NCBI GenBank assembly: GCA_014695325.1
Contig: JACJNZ010000037.1
Location: 1-64,000 of the forward strand
DNA from: Cyanobacteria bacterium FACHB-502
GTDB lineage: Bacteria; Cyanobacteriota; Cyanobacteriia; Elainellales; Elainellaceae
Direction: 5' to 3'
DNA length: 64,000 nt
Part shown: in pieces, positions 26,624-38,153 of the stretch
Position numbering within the stretch: position 1 is the first letter of the stretch
Layout: every line of letters begins with the position of its first letter
Position numbers and translations under genes: made by a program
The notes under the pieces: generated by a model
The model's input: only the letters and a program-made list of their open reading frames with translations
Database searches by the model: none
What the model was told of the DNA's origin: nothing

Positions 26624-28705
26624 TTAAGCAGCTTGACGCTCTTTCGCTTCCTTGATCACAGCTTCAGCAATGTTATTCGGGCAGGGCGCGTAGTGCGAGA
26701 ACGACATTGAGAACTGTCCCCGGCCGGAAGTCATGGTACGCAGGTCGCCGATGTAGCCAAACATTTCGCTCAGCGGTACATCTGCCTTAATCCGCGCTCC
26801 GGTAACACCCGTTTCCTGAGACTTCATCATGCCGCGACGACGGTTGAGGTCACCAATCACATCACCCATGTAGTTATCTGGCGTGAACACATCTACATTC
26901 ATGATCGGCTCTAGCAACTGCGGACCTGCTTTCGGCATCGTCTGACGATAAGCTGCTTTTGCCGCAATCTCAAACGCGATCGCCGAAGAGTCAACCGGGT
27001 GGAAGCCGCCTTCAATCAGGGTGAACTTCAGATCCATGCAGGGGAAGCCTGCCAGCACACCTCTGTCGATGCTGCTCTCGAAGCCCTTTTGCACAGCGGG
27101 CCAGAATTCACGGGGAACGCTGCCGCCCGTCACTTTTGACTCAAACACAAAGCCCGTAGTAGGTTCGCCGGGTTCGATCGCATAAGTAATCTTCGCGTAT
27201 TGACCCGAACCACCCGACTGCTTTTTGTGGGTGTAGGTATCTTCGGTGCGACGGGTAATCGATTCGCGGTAAGCCACTTGAGGCTTGCCCACTTCGACTT
27301 CCACGCCATAGGTGCGCTTGAGGATGTCCACCTTAATGTCCAGGTGAAGTTCGCCCATGCCCTTCAGAATCGTTTCGCCGCTTTCCTCGTCGGTCATCAT
27401 GTGGAACGAGGGGTCTTCCTGCACCATCTTGGTCAGAGCTGCGACCATCTTCTCTTCACCGCCCTTCGCTTTCGGCTTAACAGCGATCGAGATCACGGGT
27501 TCCGGGAAGACCATCGGTTCCAGGGTTGCTGGATTCTTCGGATCGCAAAGCGTGTGTCCGGTCTGGACATTCTTCATGCCCACGATCGCCACAATATCGC
27601 CTGCCTGTGCCGAATCGATCTCTTCACGTGAGTTTGCATGCATTTCCACCAAACGGCTGACCCGCTCGGTTTTGCCCGTTGCCGTGTTGAGGATCGTATC
27701 GCCCTTCGACAGCGTACCGGAATAGAGGCGGGTAAAGGTGAGTGCGCCGTAGCGATCGTCCATGATCTTGAACGCCAGTGCGCGTAGCGGCTTCGTGGCA
27801 TCAACAGTCGCAAATGTACCCGTTTCGTTGCCTTCCAGATCCATTTCCGGCTGGGGATTGACTTCAGTCGGGTTGGGCAGGTAGTCTACCACACCATCCA
27901 GCACGAGCTGTACACCCTTGTTCTTAAAGGACGAACCGCAGAAGGTCGGGAAGAACGCCATCTTGATCGTGCCCGTGCGGATGCACTGCTTCAGTGTATC
28001 GATGTCCGGCTCGTTGCCTTCGAGGTACTGCTCCAGCACATCGTCATCTTGCTCAACGGCGGTTTCGATCAGCTGTTCGCGGTAGGACTCGACCTGATCC
28101 ACCATATCGGCAGGAACGGGTTCAATCCGGTAGTTCATGGGGTCGCCAGACTCATCCCAGATCCAGGCTTTGCGGTTCAGCAGGTCAATCACGCCTTTGA
28201 ACTCGTCTTCGCGACCGATCGGCAGGGTCATCACCAGCGGCTTCGCGCCGAGGATCTGCTCCACCTGCTTCACCACGCGATAGAAATCTGCGCCCGTGCG
28301 ATCGAGCTTGTTGACGTAGATAATCCGCGACACTTTGGACTCGTTGGCATATCGCCAGTTGGTTTCAGACTGGGGTTCTACGCCGCCCGAGCCGCAGAAT
28401 ACGCCGACGCCGCCGTCCAGCACTTTCAGGGAGCGGTAAACCTCGATCGTGAAGTCTACGTGCCCGGGAGTGTCAATAATGTTGAGCTGGTGATCGTTCC
28501 AGAAGCAGCTTGTAGCAGCAGATTGAATCGTAATCCCCCGCTCCTGCTCCTGTTCCATGAAGTCCGTCGTGGCTGCGCCTTCGTGAACCTCACCGATCTT
28601 GTGGATTTTGCCAGTTAGTTTCAGGATTCTTTCAGTTGTAGTCGTCTTCCCCGCATCAACGTGAGCGAAGATGCCGATATTGCGGTAACGAGTGAGGTCT
28701 TTCAT
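26624..28705 (-). CDS. fusA: Elongation factor G, second-type paralogue
   Basis: 693-residue ribosomal translocase GTPase. G1 [14 protein letters not shown]2 region [15 protein letters not shown]3 DTPGHVD, G4 NKLD are all intact, followed by domains II-V through [16 protein letters not shown]. The start [20 protein letters not shown] differs from the usual str-operon EF-G ([23 protein letters not shown] in most cyanobacteria), and the text [20 protein letters not shown] and [13 protein letters not shown]-type blocks read very like the extra EF-G found in many gammaproteobacteria. No rpsL, rpsG or tuf is beside it, so this is not the housekeeping str-operon copy. ATG 28703-28705 was chosen; a longer frame to 28795 has no similarity. 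What the extra EF-G does in cyanobacteria is not settled; ribosome recycling, stress tolerance and specialised translation have been considered for paralogues. Confidence 0.93.
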   Translation of the reverse strand: MKDLTRYRNIGIFAHVDAGKTTTTERILKLTGKIHKIGEVHEGAATTDFMEQEQERGITIQSAATSCFWNDHQLNIIDTPGHVDFTIEVYRSLKVLDGGVGVFCGSGGVEPQSETNWRYANESKVSRIIYVNKLDRTGADFYRVVKQVEQILGAKPLVMTLPIGREDEFKGVIDLLNRKAWIWDESGDPMNYRIEPVPADMVDQVESYREQLIETAVEQDDDVLEQYLEGNEPDIDTLKQCIRTGTIKMAFFPTFCGSSFKNKGVQLVLDGVVDYLPNPTEVNPQPEMDLEGNETGTFATVDATKPLRALAFKIMDDRYGALTFTRLYSGTLSKGDTILNTATGKTERVSRLVEMHANSREEIDSAQAGDIVAIVGMKNVQTGHTLCDPKNPATLEPMVFPEPVISIAVKPKAKGGEEKMVAALTKMVQEDPSFHMMTDEESGETILKGMGELHLDIKVDILKRTYGVEVEVGKPQVAYRESITRRTEDTYTHKKQSGGSGQYAKITYAIEPGEPTTGFVFESKVTGGSVPREFWPAVQKGFESSIDRGVLAGFPCMDLKFTLIEGGFHPVDSSAIAFEIAAKAAYRQTMPKAGPQLLEPIMNVDVFTPDNYMGDVIGDLNRRRGMMKSQETGVTGARIKADVPLSEMFGYIGDLRTMTSGRGQFSMSFSHYAPCPNNIAEAVIKEAKERQAA

Positions 28706-29293
28706 TGTGTGCGTGTGTTTTCTAAATTGAAAATTTGACGAACCGTTGATCAGGATTTTAGGTTGATCAGGGTTGGGATCGATGATTGCCTGCAAGCGTT
28801 ATCCAGGGACACCGTTGCTTGTTAACGACTGCGGGGAGAATTTCGTGACTGAAGAAATTAAGAAACCCTTTTCCACATTTACGGCAACATAAGCCATTGT
28901 AAAGTGTTGTGACTTAAAAGTGTGGTGTTGTAGACGCAGAAACACATCCTCCTATAGGTGACAGACAGGCTGAAGGCAAACCAACTCCTAAACAAACTTC
29001 TATTGTGCCCCAAAGCTGGAACTATCCTGCTGCTCAGCAATTCCTTTAAATCGTCTAAGTTTCGGTATTAATGGAAACCAGTATTACTGAAAATAATTCG
29101 CTCTCCTCGCCTCCCAATTTTGGGAAGAATTAATTAACGTTCAGGTTTCAAAGTCCCCGGTATTAGGAATCTACCAGTATTGGGAATTTAAGAGGCGATG
29201 TAGAAGTCAGATCAGCAGTAGTCGTATATTCATCCGTTCCACTAACTTGCACTCATTCCAGCTTGTCTTCAGGTTTAGCTCTAGAACAGCCTC
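28706..29293. other. Gene-free stretch between divergent EF-G and GUN4-WD40 genes
   Basis: About 590 bases that must carry both divergent promoters. The short phrase ccagtatt recurs (near 29072 and 29173), and ggtatta occurs near 29065 and 29159, but no longer repeat or gene is supported. Confidence 0.4.
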
Positions 29294-31285
29294 ATGAATC
29301 GATCCCTCTTTGCTTTCCTTTTGTTTGGTACAACTCTGGTTTCCAGTCTTGGTCGCTTCAGCACCCCGTCAATACAGATTTCTCTTGCTCAAACGCTTGC
29401 TCAAACTCCACCGCTCTCCTATCTAACTCAATCTGCTCCGGTAGACTTCAGCACCCTTCGATCGCAGCTTCGGTCTCAAAACTGGCAGGCTGCGGATGCT
29501 GAAACTCGCCGTATTCTCCAGACATGGGTGCATCCCAACGGAGATGTCTTCAGTTCACCGCTTGCCAGCAATATTCCGCCTGAAATTCTGCAAACCCTCG
29601 ATCGCCTCTGGATAGAAGCCAGCAACGGGCGGTTTGGGTTCAGCGTTCAGCGGCGAATTTGGGAGGAAGCCCAATCCCAGCATCCTAACAATACCGACAC
29701 GGCTGCTAAGGCCTTTGGCGATCGAGTCGGCTGGACTCGCCCGACCCCCAACCCAGAAAACTTCGTCTCACCCGACTGGCTCACAGAACCAGAGCTAAAT
29801 TACTCAAAGGAAGCTCCCGCAGGTCATCTACCCTGGGCAGGCATTGACTGGGAGCGAATTGATGCCATGCTGAATGCTCAAAGCTGTGGAAGCTGCATGA
29901 TTGATGCGATATATCTTCAAGGGGAACGCTTTAATCGCTATTTGCCCGTCCTCTTCAACTGGCTTACCACCGCCCTGGAATCTCCTTTACCAAGAGCGGG
30001 CTCCTGGCAGCAGGCAAGCCTTGCCTATTCGATCGATCTGAGGACGCTTTACGCCAACAGTAATCCAAATAATTCTTGTCCGGTCAATGAACTGGCAGAG
30101 GCAATCAGCCCCGATAGCACCATTCTAGCGATCAGCAGCTACAGCTATGAGCGATCGTGTGGCGGAAACCCGAACCAGAACCGGAACAACAGTACGCTGG
30201 CAATCTGGAACGCCCAGCGCGGCAATCGGATTGTTACCCTGCTACGGGGACAGGCGACTGAATCTTTCTCCTTTACAGGGCAGGCTCAGGAACCGCCGAC
30301 TGAAGCCAATCGAATTGTGGGAGATGTTGCCAATGCGATCGCATTTACCCCAGACAGTCGCCTGATTGCCGCCGGACTCTCAAACGGTACAGTGCGGCTC
30401 TGGACAACAGATAAAGGAGAAGCAGTGCGGACGTTTACCGGACACCAATACGCGGTGAGGGCGATCGCCATTAGCAAAGACGGTCAGTTGCTTGTTAGTG
30501 CCAGTGCCGACCAGACAATCAAGCTCTGGAATCTGAAAACAGGTCAACTCCTCCGCACGATTCGCCTTAATCCCTCAGACGGCATTGCTCATACTGTACT
30601 GATCAGCCCGGACGGTCAACGGCTGGCAACGGCAACACATCGCAACACGCTACAGCTCTGGAACACTCAAACCGGACAGATCATTCGCACCTTTACTCAG
30701 GCAGCTACTCAGGCAGCCGATCGACCCCCTGAACTCCCGATTGCCTTCAGCCCTGATGGACAAATTTTGGCAACGGCGGATCGCGATCGCTCTGTTAAGC
30801 TCTGGAATGCCGCTACCGGAGCACGGATGAAAACGCTGAGTAGCCACACAGAAGATATTCAGCATCTCGCCTTCAGCCCAGATGGCACATTGCTTGCCAG
30901 CACGGACGCCAAGAAAGCCCATCTCTGGAACCTGCAAACCTATCAGTCAGTGCAGAGTCTTGATTTAGTGCAGTCGGCGGGACATCCCGTGATGCCGAAC
31001 AATTTGGCAGAGGTGTCTTTTAGTCCAGATGGGAAAGTCCTTGCGACCAGCACGCTGCTGCTGCCGTTGATTCAAAGCGAACCCATTCCTCAGCAGGGCA
31101 TAACGCTCTGGGAAGTCGCAACTGGGCATCCGCTCAAGCAGATTCATGAAGTCGCCCAGTTCCAATTTAGTCCCAATGGGCAGTTTTTCATGGCAAACGG
31201 TCAGAGCGTGCAAATCTGGCAGCCTTATCGCAGTCTGATTAGAAATGCGATGCAAAGCAGTTTTCTCATGGGGCGATCGAACTAA
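29294..31285 (+). CDS. Exported-looking GUN4-WD40 fusion protein
   Basis: 663 residues. A signal-peptide-like N-terminus (MNRSLFAFLLFGTTLVSSLG, possible cleavage near residue 35) is followed by a GUN4 domain (about 50-215): LRSQNWQAADAETRRIL, LQTLDRLWIEASNGRFGFSV, RRIWEEAQS and FGDRVGWTRP. The C-terminal two thirds are about seven WD40 repeats, e.g. AFTPDSRLIAAGLSNGTVRL, AISKDGQLLVSASADQTIKL and AFSPDGQILATADRDRSVKL, which should make a beta-propeller. Free GUN4 binds protoporphyrin IX and Mg-protoporphyrin and stimulates Mg-chelatase inside the cell; fusion to a secretion signal and a propeller points to another role, perhaps tetrapyrrole or protein binding outside the cytoplasm. A cysteine-rich insert (SCGSCMID) lies near residue 200. 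It converges with the dioxygenase gene downstream. Whether the signal really works is unproven. Confidence 0.85.
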   Translation: MNRSLFAFLLFGTTLVSSLGRFSTPSIQISLAQTLAQTPPLSYLTQSAPVDFSTLRSQLRSQNWQAADAETRRILQTWVHPNGDVFSSPLASNIPPEILQTLDRLWIEASNGRFGFSVQRRIWEEAQSQHPNNTDTAAKAFGDRVGWTRPTPNPENFVSPDWLTEPELNYSKEAPAGHLPWAGIDWERIDAMLNAQSCGSCMIDAIYLQGERFNRYLPVLFNWLTTALESPLPRAGSWQQASLAYSIDLRTLYANSNPNNSCPVNELAEAISPDSTILAISSYSYERSCGGNPNQNRNNSTLAIWNAQRGNRIVTLLRGQATESFSFTGQAQEPPTEANRIVGDVANAIAFTPDSRLIAAGLSNGTVRLWTTDKGEAVRTFTGHQYAVRAIAISKDGQLLVSASADQTIKLWNLKTGQLLRTIRLNPSDGIAHTVLISPDGQRLATATHRNTLQLWNTQTGQIIRTFTQAATQAADRPPELPIAFSPDGQILATADRDRSVKLWNAATGARMKTLSSHTEDIQHLAFSPDGTLLASTDAKKAHLWNLQTYQSVQSLDLVQSAGHPVMPNNLAEVSFSPDGKVLATSTLLLPLIQSEPIPQQGITLWEVATGHPLKQIHEVAQFQFSPNGQFFMANGQSVQIWQPYRSLIRNAMQSSFLMGRSN

Positions 31286-31326
31286 ACTGAGGAACTTGCA
31301 GAATGAACCCCCTAATAGTGAACTCC

Positions 31327-32127
31327 CTAATAAGCGTATGCCTGGTAAACCTCAGCGGCAGATCGGTCTTCTAGAGATGCCACTACCGGGTTAAACCGCA
31401 GCAGATGACGGGCGCGATCGGACAGCTTATGCCACTCCTCACGGGGAATCTGAATCGACACTTCTGGGCGCAATAGCCAGCGTCGGCTATAGCCAATCAC
31501 TGCCATCGGGCGAGGGGTATCAGTGTAGTTGGGCGTTCCCCGGTGCAGTCCACGCACATCTCGGATCATGACATCACCCATCTTTAGGGTAATGGGTTCG
31601 AGCTGCACAACTCCTGCTTCCAGTAGACGAAGTCCCTCTTCTTTCGTGACCCGGTGCGTTCTGCGTGCCACTTCAAACGGTCCATTTTCCGGCGTCACAT
31701 CTACAAGCGGAAAATTCACGGCAAGCTGAAACGGAGGAGTCTCTTGCTCAATCTCTGGGAATAGGGGGGGCGCGTCCCGGTGAATGGCTTGATACTCTGA
31801 CCCCAAAAGCGGCGTATCCGTTGCAAGCTGACACATCACAGCATCTTCACCCACTAACCTGGCAACGATCGCCAGAACATCGTCGTCTTCATAAATTGCT
31901 GGGTCGGCAAACGGAGCCATAAAGGGCAGCGTCACGTAGTAGCGGGATGTCCCTCGATTTTTCAGGTTGCCTTCGCGATCGATATGTTCTGTGAGCAGCG
32001 GCGTAAAAGCTTCCTGCCATGTCTGAAGGGTATCTGGCGAGAAGTGATTGCGGAGAATGCAAAACCCGTCCTCTAAAACGGCTTGCGTGAATGCTTGAAT
32101 CTGTTGCTGGCTGTAGCGTTCTGTCAT
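31327..32127 (-). CDS. Phytanoyl-CoA dioxygenase family protein (Fe(II)/2-oxoglutarate)
   Basis: 266 residues with the PhyH fold. The iron ligands are visible: His116 and Asp118 in YQAIHRDAP (HxD) and the distal His195 in DVRGLHRGTPN, followed by the Arg expected to bind 2-oxoglutarate in TPRPMAVIGYSRR. The family includes phytanoyl-CoA hydroxylase, ectoine hydroxylase and many enzymes that hydroxylate or halogenate natural products; the substrate cannot be told from sequence. Length is normal. It faces the GUN4-WD40 gene convergently with a gap of only about 40 bases, and its upstream side holds a gene relic, so no operon partner helps. The NRPS genes are too far away to claim a link. Confidence 0.85.
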   Translation of the reverse strand: MTERYSQQQIQAFTQAVLEDGFCILRNHFSPDTLQTWQEAFTPLLTEHIDREGNLKNRGTSRYYVTLPFMAPFADPAIYEDDDVLAIVARLVGEDAVMCQLATDTPLLGSEYQAIHRDAPPLFPEIEQETPPFQLAVNFPLVDVTPENGPFEVARRTHRVTKEEGLRLLEAGVVQLEPITLKMGDVMIRDVRGLHRGTPNYTDTPRPMAVIGYSRRWLLRPEVSIQIPREEWHKLSDRARHLLRFNPVVASLEDRSAAEVYQAYAY

Positions 32128-32318
32128 ACCCGTTTGAACCGTACATCAAAAGCCTCTCAATCTTAAGAAGCAAAGATTTTCTTGGTGTTAAAAGTTACAA
32201 ATTGTAGCCATCAGCTTGTAATTGAATCAGCGATCGAATTTCCTAAAATCGCCCTGATCAAAGCTCAGTTAAGATACGCTGAAAGCAAGAAACACAGTCA
32301 AGGAATGCCTCGATAAGT

Positions 32319-32441
32319 ACCGTCCTGGATTTATCACCGATCGCCCAGCTTACTCGTGAACAGTTTTATCAGCGCTGCATGGGAAATCGCGACATCCTGC
32401 TCGAACGATGCTCAAACATCTGCTTAGGCAATTACTTTTAA
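32319..32441 (+). pseudogene. Possible Uma2-family nuclease N-terminal relic
   Basis: The frame reads TVLDLSPIAQLTREQFYQRC, then MGNRDILLERCSNI and a stop at 32439-32441. It resembles the first 35 residues of Uma2-family (PD-(D/E)XK-like) proteins, which are abundant in cyanobacteria (..LTDEQFYQLC..N.DIRLERT..G). The rest of the domain, with its catalytic residues, is not found downstream. A short match, so only moderately sure. Confidence 0.4.
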
Positions 32442-32792
32442 CTTAACTTTGAACGGGGCGATCGTTGTTGTTAGTCTTTCTGATTCAGTAGAGGGTGATG
32501 GATATCTTCTGCCTGACTTCTGCTGCTGACCCTAAAAATACTCAATCTTAAAATTGAACGTATCTCTAAAGAAAGGATCTATATAAAGCACGGCTGTACA
32601 TACAATACATTTGCTCTTAATCAATTAATTACCAATCCATGGAGCGATTGCCAGGCAAGGGCTAGGGCGAAATTATTTAATAAGTTTGAGTGGAACAAAG
32701 AGGTGTTTTTCTATGCCAAATCCAAACTTGCTAAGGTAAGTTGAAAGAACTGGTTTTCTTCCCGTTTAAAAATCGAATTTGAGATTTACCTT

Positions 32793-33986
32793 ATGAATTC
32801 TTCAGAATCGTTCGGAAGACAACTCGGTGCATTACATAGCCGTTTAGAGAAACTTTATGCAAATCTTGACCAACCTACGGCTCTTTCAACAGAAGCTGTT
32901 GATTCAGTCTGGAAGGATCTGGGAATTGCGGCTGAAGAGCTACAAGTTGCAAACGAGGAACTGAGCCAACAAAGCGACCACATTGCACAAATGTTGCAGG
33001 ACGCATCGGTGCAGCATCGCTATTATCAAAATCTAATTAATCACATTCCTGAAGCGTATCTCACGACCACCCTGGAGGGAAAAATCCAGGAGGCAAATCC
33101 GATCGCCGCTGGGCTATTCAACCTGCCCCAGTCTATGCTAATCGGGAAACCGCTGGTAACTTTTGTGCCGCCAGAACAGCGGATGCTATTTCGCACAGAA
33201 ATGCTGCGTGTCGCTCAAGAAAATCGCCCCTACACCTGGTCATGCTGGTTTCAGCCCCAAAGCTTGACTCCCATCCACCTAACACTGACCGTTTCTGCTG
33301 CCGCCCATGTCCAGCAAGAACAGAGCAGCCTGCACTGGATTTTGCGCGAGGCAAACGAAGCCTGGATCAAATCTTCTTTTCCCCAGCAAGAGAACTTTGC
33401 GAACGAGGACGATCGTGAGCTGACAATCGATCGCCCCATTCTTCGCTATAGCAAAGGCGAAGCGATCCCGCTCACTCCTCAAAACCTGTGGCTCGTGCAT
33501 GAAGGACTAGTCAAGCTGCATACCCTGACTGAAGAAAACGAAGAGGTGCTGCTGGGGTTGATTGGGTCTCTGATGCCTTTTGGCTCTGGCTCATCCTTTT
33601 TGCCCGTTTATCAGGCGACTGCTATGACCGATGTGCAGCTTCTCCAGTTCTCGACCGCAGAAGTGAAAACCTATCCCCACTTGGCGCGGCTGATTCTGCC
33701 CAAGCTCAACGATCGATTTCAGCAGATGGAATCACTGCTCTCGATCGCCGGACAGCGGCGCGTTCGCCAACGACTCTATCTCTTGCTGCGGCTGCTTAAA
33801 CAAGAGATCGGAGAACCGATTGCAGGCGGAGTGCGGTTAAAGCTGCGGCTGACCCACGAAGAAATTGCCAGTGCCTGTTGTACCAGTCGAGTTACAATCA
33901 CACGCCTGCTAGGCGAGCTGCAGCGACAGCAGAGAATTGCGATCGACTCCCGCTTCCACATCGTAATTTTGAACTCTGAGCTTTAG
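32793..33986 (+). CDS. PAS-domain CRP/FNR-type transcription regulator
   Basis: 397 residues. An N-terminal helical region (1-75, VWKDLGIAAEELQVANEELS) suggests a coiled coil; a PAS domain follows (about 76-190: YQNLINHIPEAYLTTTLEGK); then a jelly-roll effector domain of the CRP type (about 215-310, from RPILRYSKGEAIPLTPQNLW); and a C-terminal winged helix (about 318-392) with LRLTHEEIASACCTSRVTIT, a CRP-type helix-turn-helix. The phosphate-binding cassette of true cAMP receptors (GE..R(S/T)A) is not seen, so cyclic nucleotide binding is not expected. The PAS may be the sensor. It ends 75 bases from the convergent petH end. The target genes are unknown. Confidence 0.85.
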   Translation: MNSSESFGRQLGALHSRLEKLYANLDQPTALSTEAVDSVWKDLGIAAEELQVANEELSQQSDHIAQMLQDASVQHRYYQNLINHIPEAYLTTTLEGKIQEANPIAAGLFNLPQSMLIGKPLVTFVPPEQRMLFRTEMLRVAQENRPYTWSCWFQPQSLTPIHLTLTVSAAAHVQQEQSSLHWILREANEAWIKSSFPQQENFANEDDRELTIDRPILRYSKGEAIPLTPQNLWLVHEGLVKLHTLTEENEEVLLGLIGSLMPFGSGSSFLPVYQATAMTDVQLLQFSTAEVKTYPHLARLILPKLNDRFQQMESLLSIAGQRRVRQRLYLLLRLLKQEIGEPIAGGVRLKLRLTHEEIASACCTSRVTITRLLGELQRQQRIAIDSRFHIVILNSEL

Positions 33987-34002
33987 AGACCAATTACTCA
34001 TT

Positions 34003-34036
34003 AAAAAAACCGGAAGGCTGTCTCCCGGCTTTCTTT
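34003..34036 (-). terminator. Terminator between convergent regulator and petH genes
   Basis: On the minus strand AGCCGG, an 11-base loop, CCGGTT and then a run of T form a hairpin with T-tract 25-60 bases past the petH stop. The plus strand reads CCGG..CCGG followed by CTTTCTTTT, so it may act in both directions. Confidence 0.55.
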
Positions 34037-34060
34037 TGATTTAGAACAAGTTAGCTCTGG

Positions 34061-36156
<2,096 letters not shown>

Positions 36157-37167
36157 ATGACCAGTAAGCCAGACCGTGTGGTTCTCATCGGCGTTGCCGG
36201 AGATTCCGGCTGCGGCAAGTCAACCTTTCTCCGTCGCCTGGCAGATTTGTTTGGCGAAGAACTGATTACCGTGATCTGCCTTGACGATTACCACAGTCTG
36301 GATCGCAAGCAGCGCAAAGACCACGGCGTCACCGCACTGAATCCCGCCGCTAATAACTTTGACCTAATGGCGGAGCAGGTGGCCGCTCTGAAGAACGGTC
36401 AGGAAATTATGAAGCCGATCTACAACCACGAGACAGGCATGATCGATCCGCCGGAACTGATCAAGCCTACCCCGATCGTCGTGATCGAAGGCTTGCACCC
36501 GATGTACGATGAGCGCGTCCGTGCCCTGCTCGACTTCAGCGTCTACCTTGACATCGACGACGAAGTGAAGATTGCCTGGAAGATTCAGCGTGACATGGCG
36601 GAGCGGGGTCACACCTACGACGACGTGCTAGCTGCCATCAACTCCCGCCGTCCTGATTTCGAGGCATATATTAACCCCCAAAAGCAGTATGCCGATGTGG
36701 TAATTCAAGTCCTGCCGACTCAGCTCATCCCAAATGACACCGAGCGTAATGTGCTGCGGGTGCGGCTGATTCAAAAGGATGGCGTGGAAGGCTTTGAACC
36801 CGTTTACCTGTTTGACGAAGGTTCGACGATCGACTGGATTCCCTGCGGTCGCAAGCTGACCTGCTCTTACCCCGGCATTAAGATGCACTATGGTCCCGAC
36901 GAGTACTACGGTCACAGCGTCTCAGTACTAGAACTCGATGGACAGCTCGATCGCCTCGAAGAAGTGATCTACATCGAAGGACACCTGAGCAACACCTCGA
37001 CCAAATACTACGGCGAGATGACCGAACTGCTGCTTCAACACAAAGAGTATCCTGGCTCGAGCAACGGCACAGGCTTATTCCAGGTGTTGACAGGTTTGAA
37101 GATGCGCGCAACCTACGAGCGTCTGATGGGCGTAGAAGCCAAGATGTCGAAGGTCGCTGCAAACTAG
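36157..37167 (+). CDS. prk: Phosphoribulokinase
   Basis: 336 residues, the normal size. It phosphorylates ribulose 5-phosphate to ribulose 1,5-bisphosphate in the Calvin cycle. The P-loop is GVAGDSGCGKSTF (12-24). The redox pair Cys19 (in the P-loop) and Cys41 (VICLDDYHS) is present, and the C-terminal pair Cys230/Cys236 (approximate) is seen in IPCGRKLTCSYPG; these are the thioredoxin/CP12 control sites of photosynthetic enzymes. VVIEGLHPMYDERVR is the typical Walker B area. AGAGGAAA lies upstream of the ATG at 36157. A strong terminator follows at 37253, so the gene is probably monocistronic. Confidence 0.98.
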   Translation: MTSKPDRVVLIGVAGDSGCGKSTFLRRLADLFGEELITVICLDDYHSLDRKQRKDHGVTALNPAANNFDLMAEQVAALKNGQEIMKPIYNHETGMIDPPELIKPTPIVVIEGLHPMYDERVRALLDFSVYLDIDDEVKIAWKIQRDMAERGHTYDDVLAAINSRRPDFEAYINPQKQYADVVIQVLPTQLIPNDTERNVLRVRLIQKDGVEGFEPVYLFDEGSTIDWIPCGRKLTCSYPGIKMHYGPDEYYGHSVSVLELDGQLDRLEEVIYIEGHLSNTSTKYYGEMTELLLQHKEYPGSSNGTGLFQVLTGLKMRATYERLMGVEAKMSKVAAN

Positions 37168-37252
37168 TAGGGCGTTACCCCAGAAGGGAAACTGCTTCGC
37201 ATCGGGCTTTTGACTCGGCAGGTTTGAATTGAATTCATTGAATGAACAGATG

Positions 37253-37281
37253 ACTCCCAGGCTTTGATCTGGGAGTTTTTG
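37253..37281 (+). terminator. Rho-independent terminator after prk
   Basis: actcccag, an 8-base loop, ctgggagt and ttttgtt: a perfect 8-bp stem and T-tract about 85 bases after the prk stop. Confidence 0.85.
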
Positions 37282-37655
37282 TTGGGCGATTGAACGTTAA
37301 CCTTGCTCAGGATCTACCCGATAAGGACGGACAACACGTTTGCCAGTAAATCATTGCGGCTATTGCGGCGAGTCAAGACAACTTCTGAAGTGACAAGCCG
37401 AAAAGAGCTAGTGCACTAATGTCATATTCCCAACTTATTGCTTCAGTAGGAATACGGTAGGTTCGAGAAGATGACAACAAAGGATTTAATCCTGAAATTC
37501 CGTATTTGCCGCCACGCGCTCCTTGTATTCCTATGATTTGATTAAGGTACATTCCTTTTTTATCGATTCGCTCTTAAATTCGCCTGTGTCCAAATTCGCT
37601 GATTAGATTTCCCCTTCTTCAAATTTTTCTCCCATAGTTTATTCTGTTGTCACCT

Positions 37656-37874
37656 ATGGTTTTCTACTTATTTGGAGCCACGGCTACCTTCAGCATTCTG
37701 TTTCACGCCTTCTGCAAAGACACGACAACTTCAAAAACAGACGTTACTTCCTGGCTTGTCTTGTTGATAGCAACTTTAATCTGGTTCATCACCCTTCCCC
37801 GAATTCTGCAAAAGAAACTCCAGCCTGTAAAAACGCCTTATTATCAAGGGTGGGCGAAGTCGAGCAACTTCTGA
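37656..37874 (+). CDS. Small two-helix membrane protein, conserved in cyanobacteria
   Basis: 72 residues from ATG 37656 (an in-frame TTG lies three codons earlier). Two hydrophobic segments: FYLFGATATFSILFHAFC (2-20) and SWLVLLIATLIWFITLPRIL (about 32-51), joined by the polar phrase KDTTTSKTDV, with a basic tail. The text resembles small hypothetical proteins I recall from other cyanobacteria, which supports it being a real gene, but no function is known to me. It lies in an otherwise empty stretch between prk and an anti-sigma-type gene on the same strand, with 280 bases to the next gene, so it is probably transcribed alone. Confidence 0.65.
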   Translation: MVFYLFGATATFSILFHAFCKDTTTSKTDVTSWLVLLIATLIWFITLPRILQKKLQPVKTPYYQGWAKSSNF

Positions 37875-38153
37875 AGAGCTTATTCCTGACGCTTACACTG
37901 GCTGACTAATTCTACAAAATGGCCTGAAAGTAACCTCAACTAATAACATTGGAATCCTGAGTTGTCCTGCCAACTATTGAGTACCGTCGATGGTTGCAGG
38001 ACGTTTCATTACAAATTAACATGAGGGTGCTGGAGTTAACGAGCGGAAGGTGATTTCAACCGACAAGCTTATAAAGGACTGCTGTAGCTGCAATACAATA
38101 AGTTAAAGAGTGAACGGATATCAAAACTTCGCCCATTAATGTAGTTCTGATGC

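Noticed and set aside
28706-28795. 30-residue extension of EF-G
   Set aside because: EF-G homologues begin at [11 protein letters not shown]; the extension has no similarity.
31327-32127. Phytanoyl-CoA-dioxygenase-type enzyme as NRPS tailoring enzyme
   Set aside because: It lies 17 kb from the NRPS genes with unrelated genes between; no evidence for a link.
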